A stretch of DNA of 64,000 nt from Glandiceps talaboti (GCF_964340395.1 NC_135560.1:6542598-6606597); one strand, 5' to 3'; counted from the first letter of the stretch, positions 10,651 through 23,500 are shown. The notes: generated by a model not told the origin, from the letters alone. Program-made: numbers and translations.

Positions 10651-13330
10651 CATAATTATGAGGATGCAAAAAGTGTATGCAGTATGACACAGCTATGAAT
10701 GCATACATGAGCATGTAGAAAAGTCTGATTAGGAACTAAGATTGTTAAATTACAGCTCATTATTCAGTGAACCAATGGACGGGTTACAGAGGACAGATTG
10801 GCCCAGCTGTGTATTGCTGACACAAAAATTACTGATGAACTTATTCCTGAGAAGCTTATAAGATTAGTCTGGTGTTCATAAATTGAATATTCACATGAAA
10901 GTATTACATATATTCTGTACCGTATTGCACTTCCTAAATCTCATCATTTCCATATGCTACATACAGACTTATTTCAAATTATACATTTTAATATTTTACA
11001 CATGGGCAATTTCAGAAATTAATTCTGCTATACGATACCTTCAAAACAATTATACCCATAAACAAATTCGTTTGATTGCAATTTCCAAGTTCTCTACTTG
11101 AGTAAAAATCCACATCATTCAACTCGATAAATCCCTTTGAGTTTTGCAATCCCGGTAAAATTCACTGTGACAAGGGATATGTCTAGGAAATCATTACTGA
11201 GGTAGGAGTTGGATAAGCATGAATGGAGACATACGTTTTATTACTTGTTTACACTACCAATAAGACTTTTAAGCAGTAACAATACATTCTGCATACATAG
11301 TGCTGTCTAATATTCTCGACACGTGTGCAATCAATATTACATGGTCAAAGCCTTATATTAGTAATAATCTTAAGAGTATTCAGTCTGCATTCATCAAATT
11401 TTAAAGAAATAAATTGTAAATCTGAATAAATGATTATATACAAAAATTATACACTGACTGCAACTTCTCCATATCATTATTCAGCATTAATTACAACTCA
11501 GTGTGTGTAAACATGATAAACTGTGAATAACAAATTATGCAAAATAAGCTATTTGCATATCAGCTGATTTCTATATCATAATACAGATTCTGACATCTCC
11601 ATATCTTTCATATATCAACGTAACGTTTTGACATTTACCCAGCATATAATTTGCATATTTGAATAAATCTGCATATCAATAATACTCTATTGTGTAAAAA
11701 CAAAATTCACTTTTAACTTTAGTTTAGTTTTATTTAAGATGCTATAACATGTTAGGTGTCTTCTTCACCTGCTTTTTATTGATCAAAAGATTTCATATAG
11801 AATTTTACACTAATATCGTTCATATGTGCACGTAAATTTTCGCCCTGGTATTATTTTATTGTTAATATGAGCAACATGCGGCATCTTCTATACTGTAAAC
11901 AGCTGAATGACTTACTAGATTCCCCTTGGCTAGGTAAATCATTTTCTTTGAAGACAGGAAGTAAGTTACTACAGATCAGATTTTATGGTTTCAAGCTCCT
12001 TATAGTGACAGGCTTCAGCTACTAGTATTTTGATAACTTTATATAAGTTGCCTTAGGGCCCAGGTCAAGATAGCCTTGACTTTCAAAATCCTCAAAGAGA
12101 GTTTGCCATATAAATGCTTTAACAACAATAGGTTTATTAATAATTAAACATTTCTTTATTTTTTTCATTCATTTTTATGTGTTTTACAGTCACTAGCAAT
12201 TGCTAGTGGTATGATGATTTGAAAATGTTTTCACCCGACAAACTTGCCACATGTGTGCTGTATTAATATTAATAAACACAATAACAGTACCATGAACTAG
12301 CCAACATGTAACTAAACACTTGTGGACGTGAGATAGCCAGTACAGACTAACTAATAAACCAGCTCTCTGAAAAAGACCTGATATCAAAATTTTGTTTTGA
12401 TAATTTTTGAAAAGGGTTAAACTTATTGGCATTGTTTGTTCTTTCCTCAAACCTACAGTTAGTTTGTGTCTGTTAATTTTCAATCTATTAAACTCAACAA
12501 TGATGTACAAAACATACATTATATTTCCATGTGGCGATCGAGGTTTAAACAACAGATGAATTCAGAAATATTGAAAATGGCTTTGGTTATTCCATTCTGG
12601 TAGCTTGTAGGTCTTGCGCCTTTGTAGTCAACTACTGACGTACATGACATCTTATATGTCTACAAGATGAGTTTATGATACGACTATACAACAATAGCTA
12701 ATACATTTAGTAACTATACATATTGAAGTTGAAAATCCAGATCTTATATTCTGCTTTTTGAAAGACTGTAACTAGAAACTGTGCATACATCAATGATAGC
12801 AATGATACTGCCTCTACTGGTACAAGAAATAAGATACACCATTACACTGTAAATATTCCTTCACAGCTTGGTGTACAAAACTGATCAGTATCCTACTAAA
12901 ATGAAGCTATAAAAGCTAAAATAACACCTTTCAGGATTTTATTACCCTGGTACTTTCAATGATAAATTGTTCCATTACTCTTTACGTCAACTGAGACTAT
13001 CTCTTCGTCATAGCATTGCTTAAAGTCATCTTTCAGTATTGGTATTGAAGTTAGAAATAGATAAGTTATCAGTTGAAGGCTGTGAACATGCCTGTGATTA
13101 GAATTATTGACATATCATCTCAATTGAAATGGAATTGCTGATATTCTTCTTCCAAATGAAATATTTCCTGATAGATATCGAGTGAATCATAAAACGGTAT
13201 ACCATTAAATAAAAGTGACGCTGCGGGAAGCAACTCAAATTGTTATAATTTTTCAACAAGAAGTATTAAATATGGTAATGTACATGACATATACCATACA
13301 TATACCCAAACATTCGAACTCTCTGAGTCG
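10651..13330. other. Non-coding stretch
   Basis: AT-rich, no gene or repeat copy recognised. Several octamer-like ATTTGCATA words lie between 11.5 and 11.7 kb. A 119-codon minus-strand frame at 12193-12552 shows no motif and is not supported. Confidence 0.6.
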
Positions 13331-13672
13331 TTCTTTTAACACCCCTACCCAACGTGTTCCCTAAGTCATTGATGCACCACTGATGCGATACAAAATTTCT
13401 TGTAATGCACCAAAATTTAGTGTTCCCCAATCTCTTTACATGAAATCTATCTTCATTCTTTTAACACCCCTACCAACGTGCCCCATAAGTCATTTTGGAT
13501 GACGCACACAATTTCTTGTAATGCACCACAGTTTGGTGTTCCCCAATCTCTTTACAAGAAGTCGATCTTCATTCTCTCAACACCCCTACCAATGTGCCTC
13601 CTAAGTCATTTTGACTGAAATACACAATTTTTTGTAATGCACCACAGTTTGGTATTCCTCTACTGTTAACAA
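13331..13672 (+). repeat. Tandem repeat, unit about 116-125 bp, 3 copies
   Basis: Three units start near 13331, 13456 and 13572. Each carries AACACCCCTACC, AAGTCATT, TTGTAATGCACCA and, in the first two fully, TGTTCCCCAATCTCTTTACA. The third unit is the most diverged at its 3' end (TATTCCTCTACTGTTAAC). Confidence 0.88.
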
Positions 13673-13955
13673 GAAGACTAATTTTCACATTTGACCCATA
13701 GCAAAAAAAATGATATCTTTTAAGACACTGATCAGTCCATTATACATGTTACTTACCATGACAATTTAGAAGTCATGCCTCCTTCTTACATTTGAAACAA
13801 AAGTCAAACAAAAACAAGCAAAGAACAAAACTTTCAACTAAACTCGTAAAAACATATTTTAGGATGAAATATTGTTATTATTATTATTATAAAAATAACT
13901 TGTTCTGAAACTTGCATGAATGTTCCAGAACAAATTTTAGAAAGCTGGAACAATT

Positions 13956-14309
13956 TTAAAGTGGCCATATGGATGAGAATTTGGTATTTATTTTGGATTT
14001 TTATTTGATAAAACAGCTTCACCATGTTTTTCTACTTGAAAAAATAATGTGAAATAACATATACCAAGTCCATGTTCACATCTCAATAAACGGCAAAACA
14101 TTAAACAATGTGTAAAATGTTTGTTATTGTACGTACAATAACAAACTTTTTACACTTTTTGCATCTTTTTGCAATGTATTGAGTTATAAACATGGACTTG
14201 GTATATGTTATTTTGCATTATTTTTTCAAGTAGAAAAACATGGTGAAGCTGTTTTATCAAATAAAAATCCAAAATAAATACCAAATTCTCATCCATATGG
14301 CCACTTTAA
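13956..14309. mobile_element. Long palindromic MITE, family D, copy 1 (354 bp)
   Basis: The two halves are reverse complements. The outermost 94 bases of each arm appear identical, from TTAAAGTGGCCATATGG at the left end to CCATATGGCCACTTTAA at the right. The centre is the perfect palindrome TTGTTATTGTACG / CGTACAATAACAA around 14132. TTAA is present at both outer edges, as it is in the copy at 50095-50399, so a TTAA target duplication is possible. Transcription would give one long hairpin. No protein is encoded. Other copies are 44485-44838 and 50095-50399, with a half copy at 16738-16843. Confidence 0.9.
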
Positions 14310-15903
14310 CCCATTATCAGCAGAATAAGATTTAAAATAAAATATTTATTTGATCATTTAAAACTTCTAAATGATGTTGTAACATTGTACATAATTTATT
14401 TTTTCACTTCCACCAAATCTATTCTTGAATGAAAATAATTCGATTCAATTCAATTCTCCATATGTAAATATTTTAAGTTGTCTCTATAATGGGTTATTAT
14501 CAATTTTCTCAACAAATATTTCAAACACATTTGTATAAATGATACAGGGAAATGTTCAATACAATGTTTGAATGAGCCACGAATGAATCACAATTCATAA
14601 AATGTAATACATATACATGTTATAAATAAAAACATTTTCAAAAATACTCTTGGGGGGTTATTGCAAATCGTCAAAGGAGACCTGTTAAACACCATATTTA
14701 GAAGAAAACGATTAACAGCAGAAATGACATATTTTTTACAATAAATCCCATAATCCTGTTGTAAAGTCTTCACTACAACTAATATTGGATAAAAGCTACT
14801 GAATAGGAATACCTTTTTATAGACTCGCTATCTAGCTACTAGTGAAGGGTCATCACACCTGACGTCGTACAGTTTATTCTGAGATTGCTAAATGTCAGCA
14901 AAATTAGTACACGCTTAGGGTTCTGCAAGTGAAAGTGCCTAGTACATTAAATGACAACTCTGTTGAAATTTTAGTAAATCACACCTCAACACTTTTACAA
15001 TCTTATTATTGAATTCTTGGGAGAGGTTCTTCAAGAATTGAATATTTTTGATATTCTATAAAACGCTAAATTGAAATGTAAAACTTTACATTTTAGTACT
15101 AAAACATAGTACTAGTAATATTACTTGTTTTTATTTAAATAAACTAATCTAAACCAGAATTAGCTAGACTACCTATATCATGTATCTGTGATTTCGCTTC
15201 ATTCTTCGTTATCCACCTGTACATGTACTAGTATCAGTGTCAACCAGTTATTGAATATTAAAATATCCACATAGTTCAACAAATTGATTGCAATGGGGAG
15301 TGATGCAACACTATGCTAGCCTATTTGATTATTCAAATGAAGTCATGTATGTTTAATATTACTTATATTATTTATTCAGTATTTATTTATTAAGCCATGT
15401 ACACAAGAAATGACATTGGCAAGAAAACTTAACAAATGAAGCATTGATGTTCAATTGAATTAATTAAACTCACAATGTTTTGAAAACATCTAGAAAATCA
15501 CTGAAATATCACAGAAGTTAACATTGACACATATTAACAATTAGTATTTGTCTCAACATGTATTCTCATAACAGTAACAAGGTTAAATTAAAGAGCTGAT
15601 ACTGATTCTATAGCACAAACAGATACTAAAGAGCAAATTGGAATCACAGATTTGCGCTGTGGACAGGCTAAATTTTTGACAACCAATAGTTCTGAAAATA
15701 CTTAAGACATTATTTGTACTAATACTCTACTATTCAACCTATATAAATAACAACACCTGGAGCTTTTTGTTTTTAAAAGAAAGCACCATTGAATAGAATA
15801 GAAGGTTGAGATTTTAAAGTTTGGTGCTATTTACATTATCATAATAACAGAATTGTAATATGAGTTGGACTTCAACAAGATATGAAATCAGCATCAATAT
15901 ACT
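14310..15903. other. Non-coding stretch
   Basis: No gene recognised. AT-rich unique-looking DNA with short palindromic words such as ACTAGTACTAGT variants. Confidence 0.6.
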
Positions 15904-16328
15904 AGTATGTACAAGGATATGTCACATATTTTCCATTCGCTGACTGTTGGAGGTATACTAGTATTAGATTTGAATAATATTTGACTAAACACCATGTATA
16001 CACATATATGCCATCAGAAATCTAGATATTTTCACTACTAGGAAATTTTATAATTTTACAATCGTCAGCTGGTTCTCAAAGACTAATTTTTACTTATTAC
16101 CAGACTTGTGCATTGTTCTTGTATAAGAAGGCATTTTAATTACTACTTATTTTTGCATTTTGTTTTCAAGTGAAAAAAGCGAAAATAAGTCTTTAGCAAA
16201 GATTTACAGTTTTACAGTATGTACACTGATATGTCATGTATTTGCCATTCTCTGACTGTTAGAAGTATAACTTAAATATCAGATTTGAATCCTATTTGAC
16301 TTTTCACCATGAACTGCCGTCAAAAAAA
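15904..16328 (+). repeat. Direct duplication (about 115 bp, offset 313 bp)
   Basis: 15904-16020 and 16217-16328 are direct copies. Shared words are AGTATGTACA, GATATGTCA, TTTCCATTC or TTGCCATTC, CTGACTGTT, AGATTTGAAT and TATTTGACT, and both end in CACCATG then GCC then TCA. A family E repeat sits between them. This fits a tandem duplication containing, or interrupted by, that repeat. Confidence 0.75.
16065..16216 (+). repeat. Dispersed repeat family E, copy 2
   Basis: Aligns with 63023-63165 and the complement of 2705-2862: GTCAGCTGGTTCTCAAAGAC, TTATTACCAGACTTG, TTCTTGTATAAGAAGG, TACTTATTTTTGCATTTT, then GCGAAAATAAGTCTTTAGC. Non-coding. See copy 1 for the family description. Confidence 0.7.
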
Positions 16329-16737
16329 ACAGCTTCACGTACAAGTTTACCTATAGGCAATAATGGTGTACAACATCATTCTATGCACCATACCTGGCCC
16401 AGAAAGTGACCTTGTTGACAGTGAGTGTAGCTTAATTGGACAAAATCTTGCTATTACAAATTTTCTAAACATCTGATACACAAGAATACTTTAGACAAGA
16501 ATACAATCTAGAGATTTTTTCTGAAGTCTTTTAATCATCATAACTGCACCATACATGGTTTCATTTATCGAACAAAAAAGTCAAAGCTAAAGGTAAAGTT
16601 TGTACAAAAATAAAACACCTTCTGGCAATCACACATTGACTTCTAAAAGCCCAGATGTTCAATGTGCACAAAGGCAAATATACGGATACATGTTTAAAAG
16701 AAATGCGTAGTGCTGAAATCCTTTAATAATAACGATC

Positions 16738-16843
16738 CTGTACAAAAACAAACTTTTTACACTTTTTTGCACCTTTTTGCAATTTATTGAGTTACAAACA
16801 AGGACTTGGTATGTGTTATTTCACATTGATTTTTACATTGTTA
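16738..16843 (+). mobile_element. Half copy of the palindromic MITE, family D
   Basis: Matches the inner part of the right half of the 354-bp palindrome: ACAAACTTTTTACACTTTTT, TGCAATTTATTGAGTTA, AACAAGGACTTGGTATGTG. The left half, the central TGTACGTACA and the outer right arm are missing. A broken or unequally deleted copy. Confidence 0.8.
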
Positions 16844-17298
16844 TTTATAATTACATGTATGATGGTAATAATTATGGGATAATTGATAATCTAATTTAGA
16901 TTTTAGTAATTCATGTATCATGTTTGAAAACAGATAAACATATCCTGTTTCCATTTTCTGTGGTACTAGTCTTTCAGTTATTTAAACCATACGTAAGAAC
17001 CAGTGCAGCTCCCCCTGCAAGTTGCTCAGAAAAAATACTTTATCTTACACCGCCTTCCTTTCATAACACTTTGAAAGAGACACTGTAAATTGGCATTGCA
17101 TGAAACGTGTACGCATATCATATTTGCTGAAGGTAACAATAGCATCAATAGGAATTCATCACCTTTGAGGATGCGGTTGCCTTGGTTACAATGACTATAT
17201 CCTTGACAGGACTAATAGCTTTCAAATAGTGTGACTAGTATAAAGTAATACTTCTTCCGTAAGCTAACATATAATGTAGAAGACTCCAATAACATATA
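16844..17298. other. Non-coding stretch
   Basis: No gene recognised; carries one X-box-like site (17176). Confidence 0.6.
17176..17189. promoter_or_regulatory. RFX/X-box-like palindrome
   Basis: GTTGCCTTGGTTAC, two mismatches to GTTRCCATGGYAAC. Candidate only. Confidence 0.35.
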
Positions 17299-17650
17299 TT
17301 ATACCATGCACGAGCCGAGTTGAACAAAAAATATGGTATATACTCTGGTCATTCTATATCATGACAACGTGTGTCTATGCCACGACAACATGTGTCTACG
17401 TCACTGGTTCTGCTATATTCAAAACGTTCAAAACATTCAAAATTGACATTACTTTCCCTGATTCTTCTTTGATATTACTGGCACTGGTATAATTATGTTA
17501 TTCTCCAATATATTTCTTCATTCAGCCAGAATACACTAGTGACACAAGGGTTGTCACTACTCGTCTAGTGATTCATAGCCACAAAGGCCCCTTAGGTCAC
17601 TCGTATTTCCCTTGGCTGAACAAAGAAAAATATTGGGAAATAACATATAT
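17299..17650 (+). mobile_element. Composite inverted-repeat element, family F, copy 1
   Basis: Two adjoining inverted-repeat parts. The first runs from ATTATACCATGCACGAGCC to CACTGGTATAAT near 17494. The second runs from TTATTCTCCAATATATTTC to AATATTGGGAAATAA. It is a foldback whose arms carry CATTCAGCCAG and TTGGCTGAAC around CACAAAGGCCCCTTAGG. The same two parts occur in the same relation, but on the opposite strand, at 40887-41203, so the composite moved or was copied as a unit. No coding. Confidence 0.82.
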
Positions 17651-17820
17651 TCTAGAACAACTTGTCTAACCCATCTAATGATGTTCTACCTTCAGACTTC
17701 TGACAGGATTTATGGACTTTTTTGTAACAAAAAAAAAGTTTCTTTTTTGTTCCTTTTTTAAAAACTTTATTACATTGTAATATTTTAGATACATTGCCAT
17801 TGACAATTTCTATGTTTTTA

Positions 17821-17899
17821 TGGAGATTTCTCATCTCTCCGCAATAGTCTGCCTGAACATGGAGATTTCTCATCTCTCCACAATAGTCCTGCCTGAAAA
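17821..17899 (+). repeat. Tandem duplication, 39-bp unit
   Basis: TGGAGATTTCTCATCTCTCC followed by CAATAGTC and TGCCTGAA occurs twice, starting at 17821 and 17860. Near identical, so recent or homogenised. Part of it lies in a meaningless minus-strand frame. Confidence 0.9.
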
Positions 17900-20518
17900 C
17901 TTTCCTTTAGCTATTCAAGATTTATGCCATTATAATTTCATAAAAAATTCCTAAATTACAGATCTCTAATTTTTCATTTCTTCCTTGACTATTATTCTGA
18001 ATATATTTTTCATCTTTTTGCAAGAAAACAGCTCTTATTGAAATTCTAAGATTTAAAGTTACAATATCATAATATTTGTAAATTGTAAGCTGTGATGCTT
18101 TCTCCATATCTCGTTTCTCCTAGCCCTTTTTTCAGTGATTTGAAAAAAAAAAGAATTTTCATTCAAATTTACTAATTTAGAGATTACTGCATACTTATAA
18201 TAAGCAAATTATATCACCAACAAATTATATTACCAACCATGATTGAAAATCCAAGTTAGTTTATTCACCAAAGTGAATTCTATACGTCAGCAGTCAAAAG
18301 TACTAGTGATTATGCCTTCCTACGTTATAAAAACGGTCAATTTCAATGCTGATGGATCACATTTTGCATTTTTTTATGATGGACAAAAAGGGGATTTCAA
18401 GTCAAATTGAACAAAAAAAGTCTCAGTTACAATGTATTGTAAATTGACTTTGGAATTGTCACACAAAAACATATTGTATACATTCTTATCTTCTTGTTGT
18501 ATCAGTGTACCATATCATATCACAAGCTTCTTGATAAAAATGGCTTTGAATATCACAAAAAAAGTAAATTTTTAATTCCTCCATGAATACTCAATGTAAT
18601 TTATATAGCGATTAATCGAACATTATTAAAAATATATGCATACATCTGGAAGCTATGCAAAATGAATGAGATAAATTAATGTTACAAATGTAAATGGAAA
18701 GCACAGGTCTTATCTGGAGTCCTTAAGTAGTTTGACATGGTTACTTCACTATGATAGCCAAGATATAATGGTAAATCTGAATTTATCCCCTTGTTCTTCT
18801 AAATTTTCCTAAACATTATTCACATACTTTAAAAATAACGTATCTCATGCCTATATGTATAAAAAACATCTGAAAATCCTATAATATAGCAAAGGTTTGA
18901 TAAAGATGTTATATCAAGAAATTGATTGAATTTCTAGAAACTGTTACTATTAGACAAGTTGACGTATCACCAAAAATATGACATTTTAATGTTATCATTG
19001 TATCAATCTAGTTGGAAAACTCCTGTTTGCTCAAAGTGATGCAATTCTGTCATTGAAAGTGACATGTTATCAATTCTACAATGGTTACCTAGGTAACAAG
19101 AAGTAAGTACAGATGATGTAACTTTTTCTAGATGTTCTTTCTCTGCAGAGTTCAAAGGCATTAATGATTAATCATCTTTTTGCATTGTTTAATAGCATAT
19201 TTGATGGTATTTTATATGTGTAGACTTTTTTTACGTCATAGAAGCTGTTACAACATGCTTGATTACTGAGTTTGAGTTCTGCCCATAGCAAGAGATGGTT
19301 AAGTATGCCTTGAGCACTCAGAGTAAATACAACTGTGAGTTCCTTTTAAAACACACCACAAATCATCTCCAAAAATGTAAAAACTCAGCTTGTGCTAACT
19401 GTTTCTGATTTACAGAAATGCTTTCTAAAATCATAACATCTAAAAGAATTACATACTTAGTCTACACTAAGTAAGACTACATGTTAGAGATTCCCATACA
19501 AATGTACTCTGAAGGTTGAAATCTTATATTCAGCGCAAAGGGTCATTTCATCTAACCCATCAAATGATTGACAGGCACTTTGTACAATTCAATGCAAGTG
19601 GTAATGATGTAATTTCATGTCTATTAATGCATGTAGCATCACTGATGACATTTTCCATCAAAGTTGCGCTCAGAAAATTAAACATTTTACTCGCTAAATC
19701 AAGTAGAAAATTTGGTAAACTCTTGATTGCATGTGTGTCTAGGTGAGTGATAATTCAACTGACAGCTAATAGAAATGGTAAATTTAGGCCCTAGAAAATT
19801 ATCCATGTAACTGTGTAAGGCTACTTTTCTGTTCAGCACATGTCCACTGCCTACCTCCAGCACTGGGCAGGACACCAGGGGATCACTCCAATTACCAGAA
19901 GGTACACACAGGGGTGCACACAGATGTAAAGACATACAAAATGTAAGGCTACATGGTGTTGAATAGCTTGATAATAATTATGCAATGCATATTCTTGTCT
20001 AGACAACCAAAGTCTGCCTATTAAGAACTTACAAGTGTTGTGTAATTTGGTGTCCATTTTTCAATGAGCCTGTCTGCTGAACTCCTACACAATCATGGTA
20101 TTTTGCAAAATAGCATTTCAAATGGATTTCTTGCACAAATATCGACATCTAACTGTCTGCATGGATGTATTTATTTATTCCTGTGTTCTTGAGTTATAAA
20201 GAACGTACATTTAACACCTTTAATTATTACATTGTTTTATCATTTAATTATGCAAAACCTAGTTTAACAGATGGTGTTTCTATTGTTTCCTGATACTCAA
20301 GACACACGTTGTCATCTTTCTTTTTAATATAGGGAAACACATCAGTCAGTCAGTCGGTCAATCAATCAATCAATCATGCAAAGACACTGTGGTAAGGTAA
20401 AATTTGGAAAGCAACATTTCATACAAAAGAACTATTAGAAGTGAGAATGGGAGTATCATCAAACAAAATCAACTAGATAAAACATATCGATGCATGTGGC
20501 CTACTCGTAAATTTGATT
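17900..20518. other. Non-coding stretch
   Basis: No gene recognised. Holds one X-box-like palindrome (19084) and a short (CAGT)n(CAAT)n simple repeat at 20343-20376. Frames at 19516-20057 are short, overlapping and without motif. Confidence 0.6.
19084..19097. promoter_or_regulatory. RFX/X-box-like perfect palindrome
   Basis: GTTACCTAGGTAAC: both half sites are perfect (GTTACC and GGTAAC). Only the two central bases differ from GTTRCCATGGYAAC. Confidence 0.45.
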
Positions 20519-20690
20519 CAGTATTGCTACTACACTAATCCGCTATCCTAACAGACATTTTGATTTTTTGAATTTTCGCTCTGTTCCCAACGATAGCAAA
20601 AAATTAAAACAAAATCAAAATGTCAGTTAGGATAGCGGAATATAGTAGCGATACTCATTCAAGTCTACAGATAGTCTACCATGCATGCTA
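20519..20690 (-). mobile_element. Short foldback copy of family C
   Basis: TATTGCTACTACACTAAT then CGCTATCCTAACAGACATTT on the left is the complement of AAATGTCAGTTAGGATAGCG then ATAGTAGCGATAC on the right. The arms meet almost directly around 20587, with no 190-bp interior like that of 8577-9000. Right of the arm, CATTCAAGTCTACAGATAGTC matches the complement of the long copy's outer flank. Relative to the long copy it is therefore inverted and internally deleted. Confidence 0.82.
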
Positions 20691-23157
20691 CGTTATACAA
20701 AATATTATATTATTGCACTCCCTAAATGACAGGATTTTCTCACAACATTGTATTTGCTTTGTGAAGCAAAATGTTTAAAAAGTTTGATTATGTATTGATG
20801 TTCTCTGGTGATGTAATTCTGCTGGCAGTGATATGATTATCCTTCACCACAGTGTTATGGATTTGAACTGAAAGCTGCACCAGCTGCAGTGTATTAAACT
20901 GAAATGTTTTTTTGTAACTGTTTTGTTGGATATGATGACTGACTTACTCAAAATATCATACACCCTCAACTTTATTGAATCACATGTGGGTATATGATGC
21001 AATAATATGACCAATTAAACTGATTTTTGGGTCCATACATGAATATTTAATGTTTATTGTCAAAATTATGCTATTTTTTTATTCCTGTGAATGATACGAC
21101 AATGCTGACAATACCAAATTAAATGAACTGCACATCATATGTATCTATCAAAAGTACAACGGGCAGGAAGAACGATTTTTTTCAGAATGACTATTTCGCT
21201 ACTATAACATATTCATCATCTCAAAAGTGAATACAAATCAATCATTTGAAACCCGGCAATCACAATAATCACGGTTGCCATGGAAACTTAAGTATTACAA
21301 AGTACACTTATATAACCTAAATGAGGTAATGGTAGGGTCATATCTGAGTGGATATTTATCACACAGTCTTGATCCAGGGGGAAAATAACAACCACTTTAG
21401 ATTCACCAGATACTGATTATAGCAAACTATTATGGAGTATCATATTCTGAAAATAATATCCACAATATGGACAACAATATGACTATTAATAAAAGGTGAA
21501 ATTGTGAATACAGCTAGAGTGACAATAGAAATGTAATTTCATATTTTGTGATAATCTCACTTTCAATCAGAGTATTTCTGTATTTCTTAATATCTGCCTT
21601 TCCCTGTACTACTTCAATCTGATGAAATATAAAAAAAAAATTGAAAGCTTCTACTGCAAAATTTATAGAAAAAAATCAGAATATCACTGGTTGTATGCTG
21701 GCAGTCCCATGAACATATATCTGAGAAAAAATTAATGTTTATTGCTGAAATTTAGGAACTTTAATAAAACAAATAGTGCAAAGTTTCCAACTGGTTTTAA
21801 TTGTCATTTCTAAGTCACTCAGACTCTTAAAGTATGATTAGGCTCCATCAATTATACTTTGCTTGCTGTCCATAAAGTCCCCCAAAATCTACCAGGCAGA
21901 CAGGTTTAAAACACAACATAAAAAGAAAAACACAGTGCTAGCAAGTCATGTCAAATTAACTTTTATGCCGAGGCCACAATTTGTATGTTATTATCAGTGA
22001 CTTGTCATAAGCACAGGATGTGGCATGATATTGTTTTCATTGTGACAATTTTGAATGAAAGGAAGTGTGTTTATTTTTTCTAAATTTACTTTAAAAACCT
22101 ACCTGCACACGATGGCAAACAAAGAACTTAATTGATGGTGCCTTTTGAAATGAGATTATCACCAACATGAAGACATGCACTTACTTTTTTTCACTTTTTC
22201 TTTTCTTTTTAACTGTCCGAGTGACACATAATTTTTAAGGTGTTAAGATAAGAAACATAGAATTAAGTATGGGTGTTCTTATGAGGTCTATCAACTTCCA
22301 TTTACTTATCAAAACATCATATTCACTAGTCATAAACACTGCAGCAATAGTAAAATGATGAGTTACGCATTATTTAGGCAGATAACTAGGATAACTAGTA
22401 AATATTGAGTTCTCCAGGTATTACCAGTAGAATCCGAGTCAAAACATTTATGGCTCCTATTTCAGAATAATATACTCACCAATCATAGAGCAACAACATA
22501 GATGGAATTAGTGATAAACTTATCTGTTTGGATAGAGACTACGTTATGAAACTAAATGGAGTCAACTCTCAATTTCTATGCTACAACATTAATGGACAAA
22601 TTGAAACCTTCACAAAAGATGGTAAACAAAGTAAGTAGGCAAGATTTCTGAAGTTCCAATTCCTTTTCAAAATATCGTCAAATTACGAGGTATGGCAATT
22701 ACAAACATATATATATTTTATACATAAATTTACCATCAGTTCACCCTCTGTTTACTGGGGTTCCCAAACTTAAAATCATATTGCAAAAGCACTGTTGGGG
22801 AAAATAAAAATCTCCTGGTGACATTTCAAATTAAAGCCATTATATCATAGACATCCAAATAATTGATTTCCTTCATAATGCTTGCTTTCAATAATTTTCA
22901 AATAAATGCTGTAGCATGACAAACTGTCATTACGATTTAAATATTTTTGATATTTACTAACATCAATTGTGAGAATCTTTATTTTGTTCACTGCATGTAC
23001 ACACTATTCTACGGTACATTAGAAAAACATCCAACAAACATATCAGTGATTGGCTAATTAAAAAGTAAAGTTTATCTTAGATGTCACAAAAACATATCTT
23101 CTCTAGTCCTGTCCCTATATGAAACAGTATGAAATTAATTTAACATAAATAAGTTAC
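20691..23157. other. Non-coding stretch
   Basis: No gene or repeat copy recognised; carries the X-box-like site at 21274. Confidence 0.6.
21274..21287. promoter_or_regulatory. RFX/X-box-like site
   Basis: GTTGCCATGGAAAC, one mismatch to the symmetric consensus. It matches the form of X-box that is abundant in conserved non-coding DNA of vertebrates (established knowledge). Confidence 0.55.
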
Positions 23158-23500
23158 AACACCGGTAATCCTGAGCTTTTGGTTTATTAGGATAGACGCA
23201 AACTAAATCTGTTGTTCTTCAATGTGGTAGATTACACAAGTGGGTGATAGCAGATCCTCTGTTGTGTGATTCCAATCGTCCTTTGATCAACATAATGTAA
23301 ACATTGGAAGTGCCAAAACAGCATTGCAAGTTCATGGACCTCTAAATGATTTAGTTTTGAGAGACACCTCCCTACTGAGACTGTAATTAAACCAACGTCC
23401 CACTCAATAGCTTATCACTGTTGTATATCAACATATGTTGTGACAGTAGTATTAGTTTGTGTCTATCTTAGAAAACCGAAGGTTAAACTGCCAGGATAAC
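23158..23500 (+). mobile_element. MITE-like element, family A, copy 2
   Basis: Aligns end to end with 6067-6410. The left end CCGGTAATCCTGAGC then TTTGGTTTATTAGGATAG pairs with right-end CTATCTTAGAAAACCGAAGG then CTGCCAGGATAAC. The interior shares GTGGGTGATAGC, CCTCTGTTGTG, CCTCCCTACTGAGACTGTAA and TAAACCAACGTCC. The inverted repeats are more eroded than in copy 1, so this insertion is probably older. Confidence 0.85.

Noticed and set aside
12193-12552. 119-codon minus-strand frame
   Set aside because: No motif, no codon bias, expected by chance among many frames.
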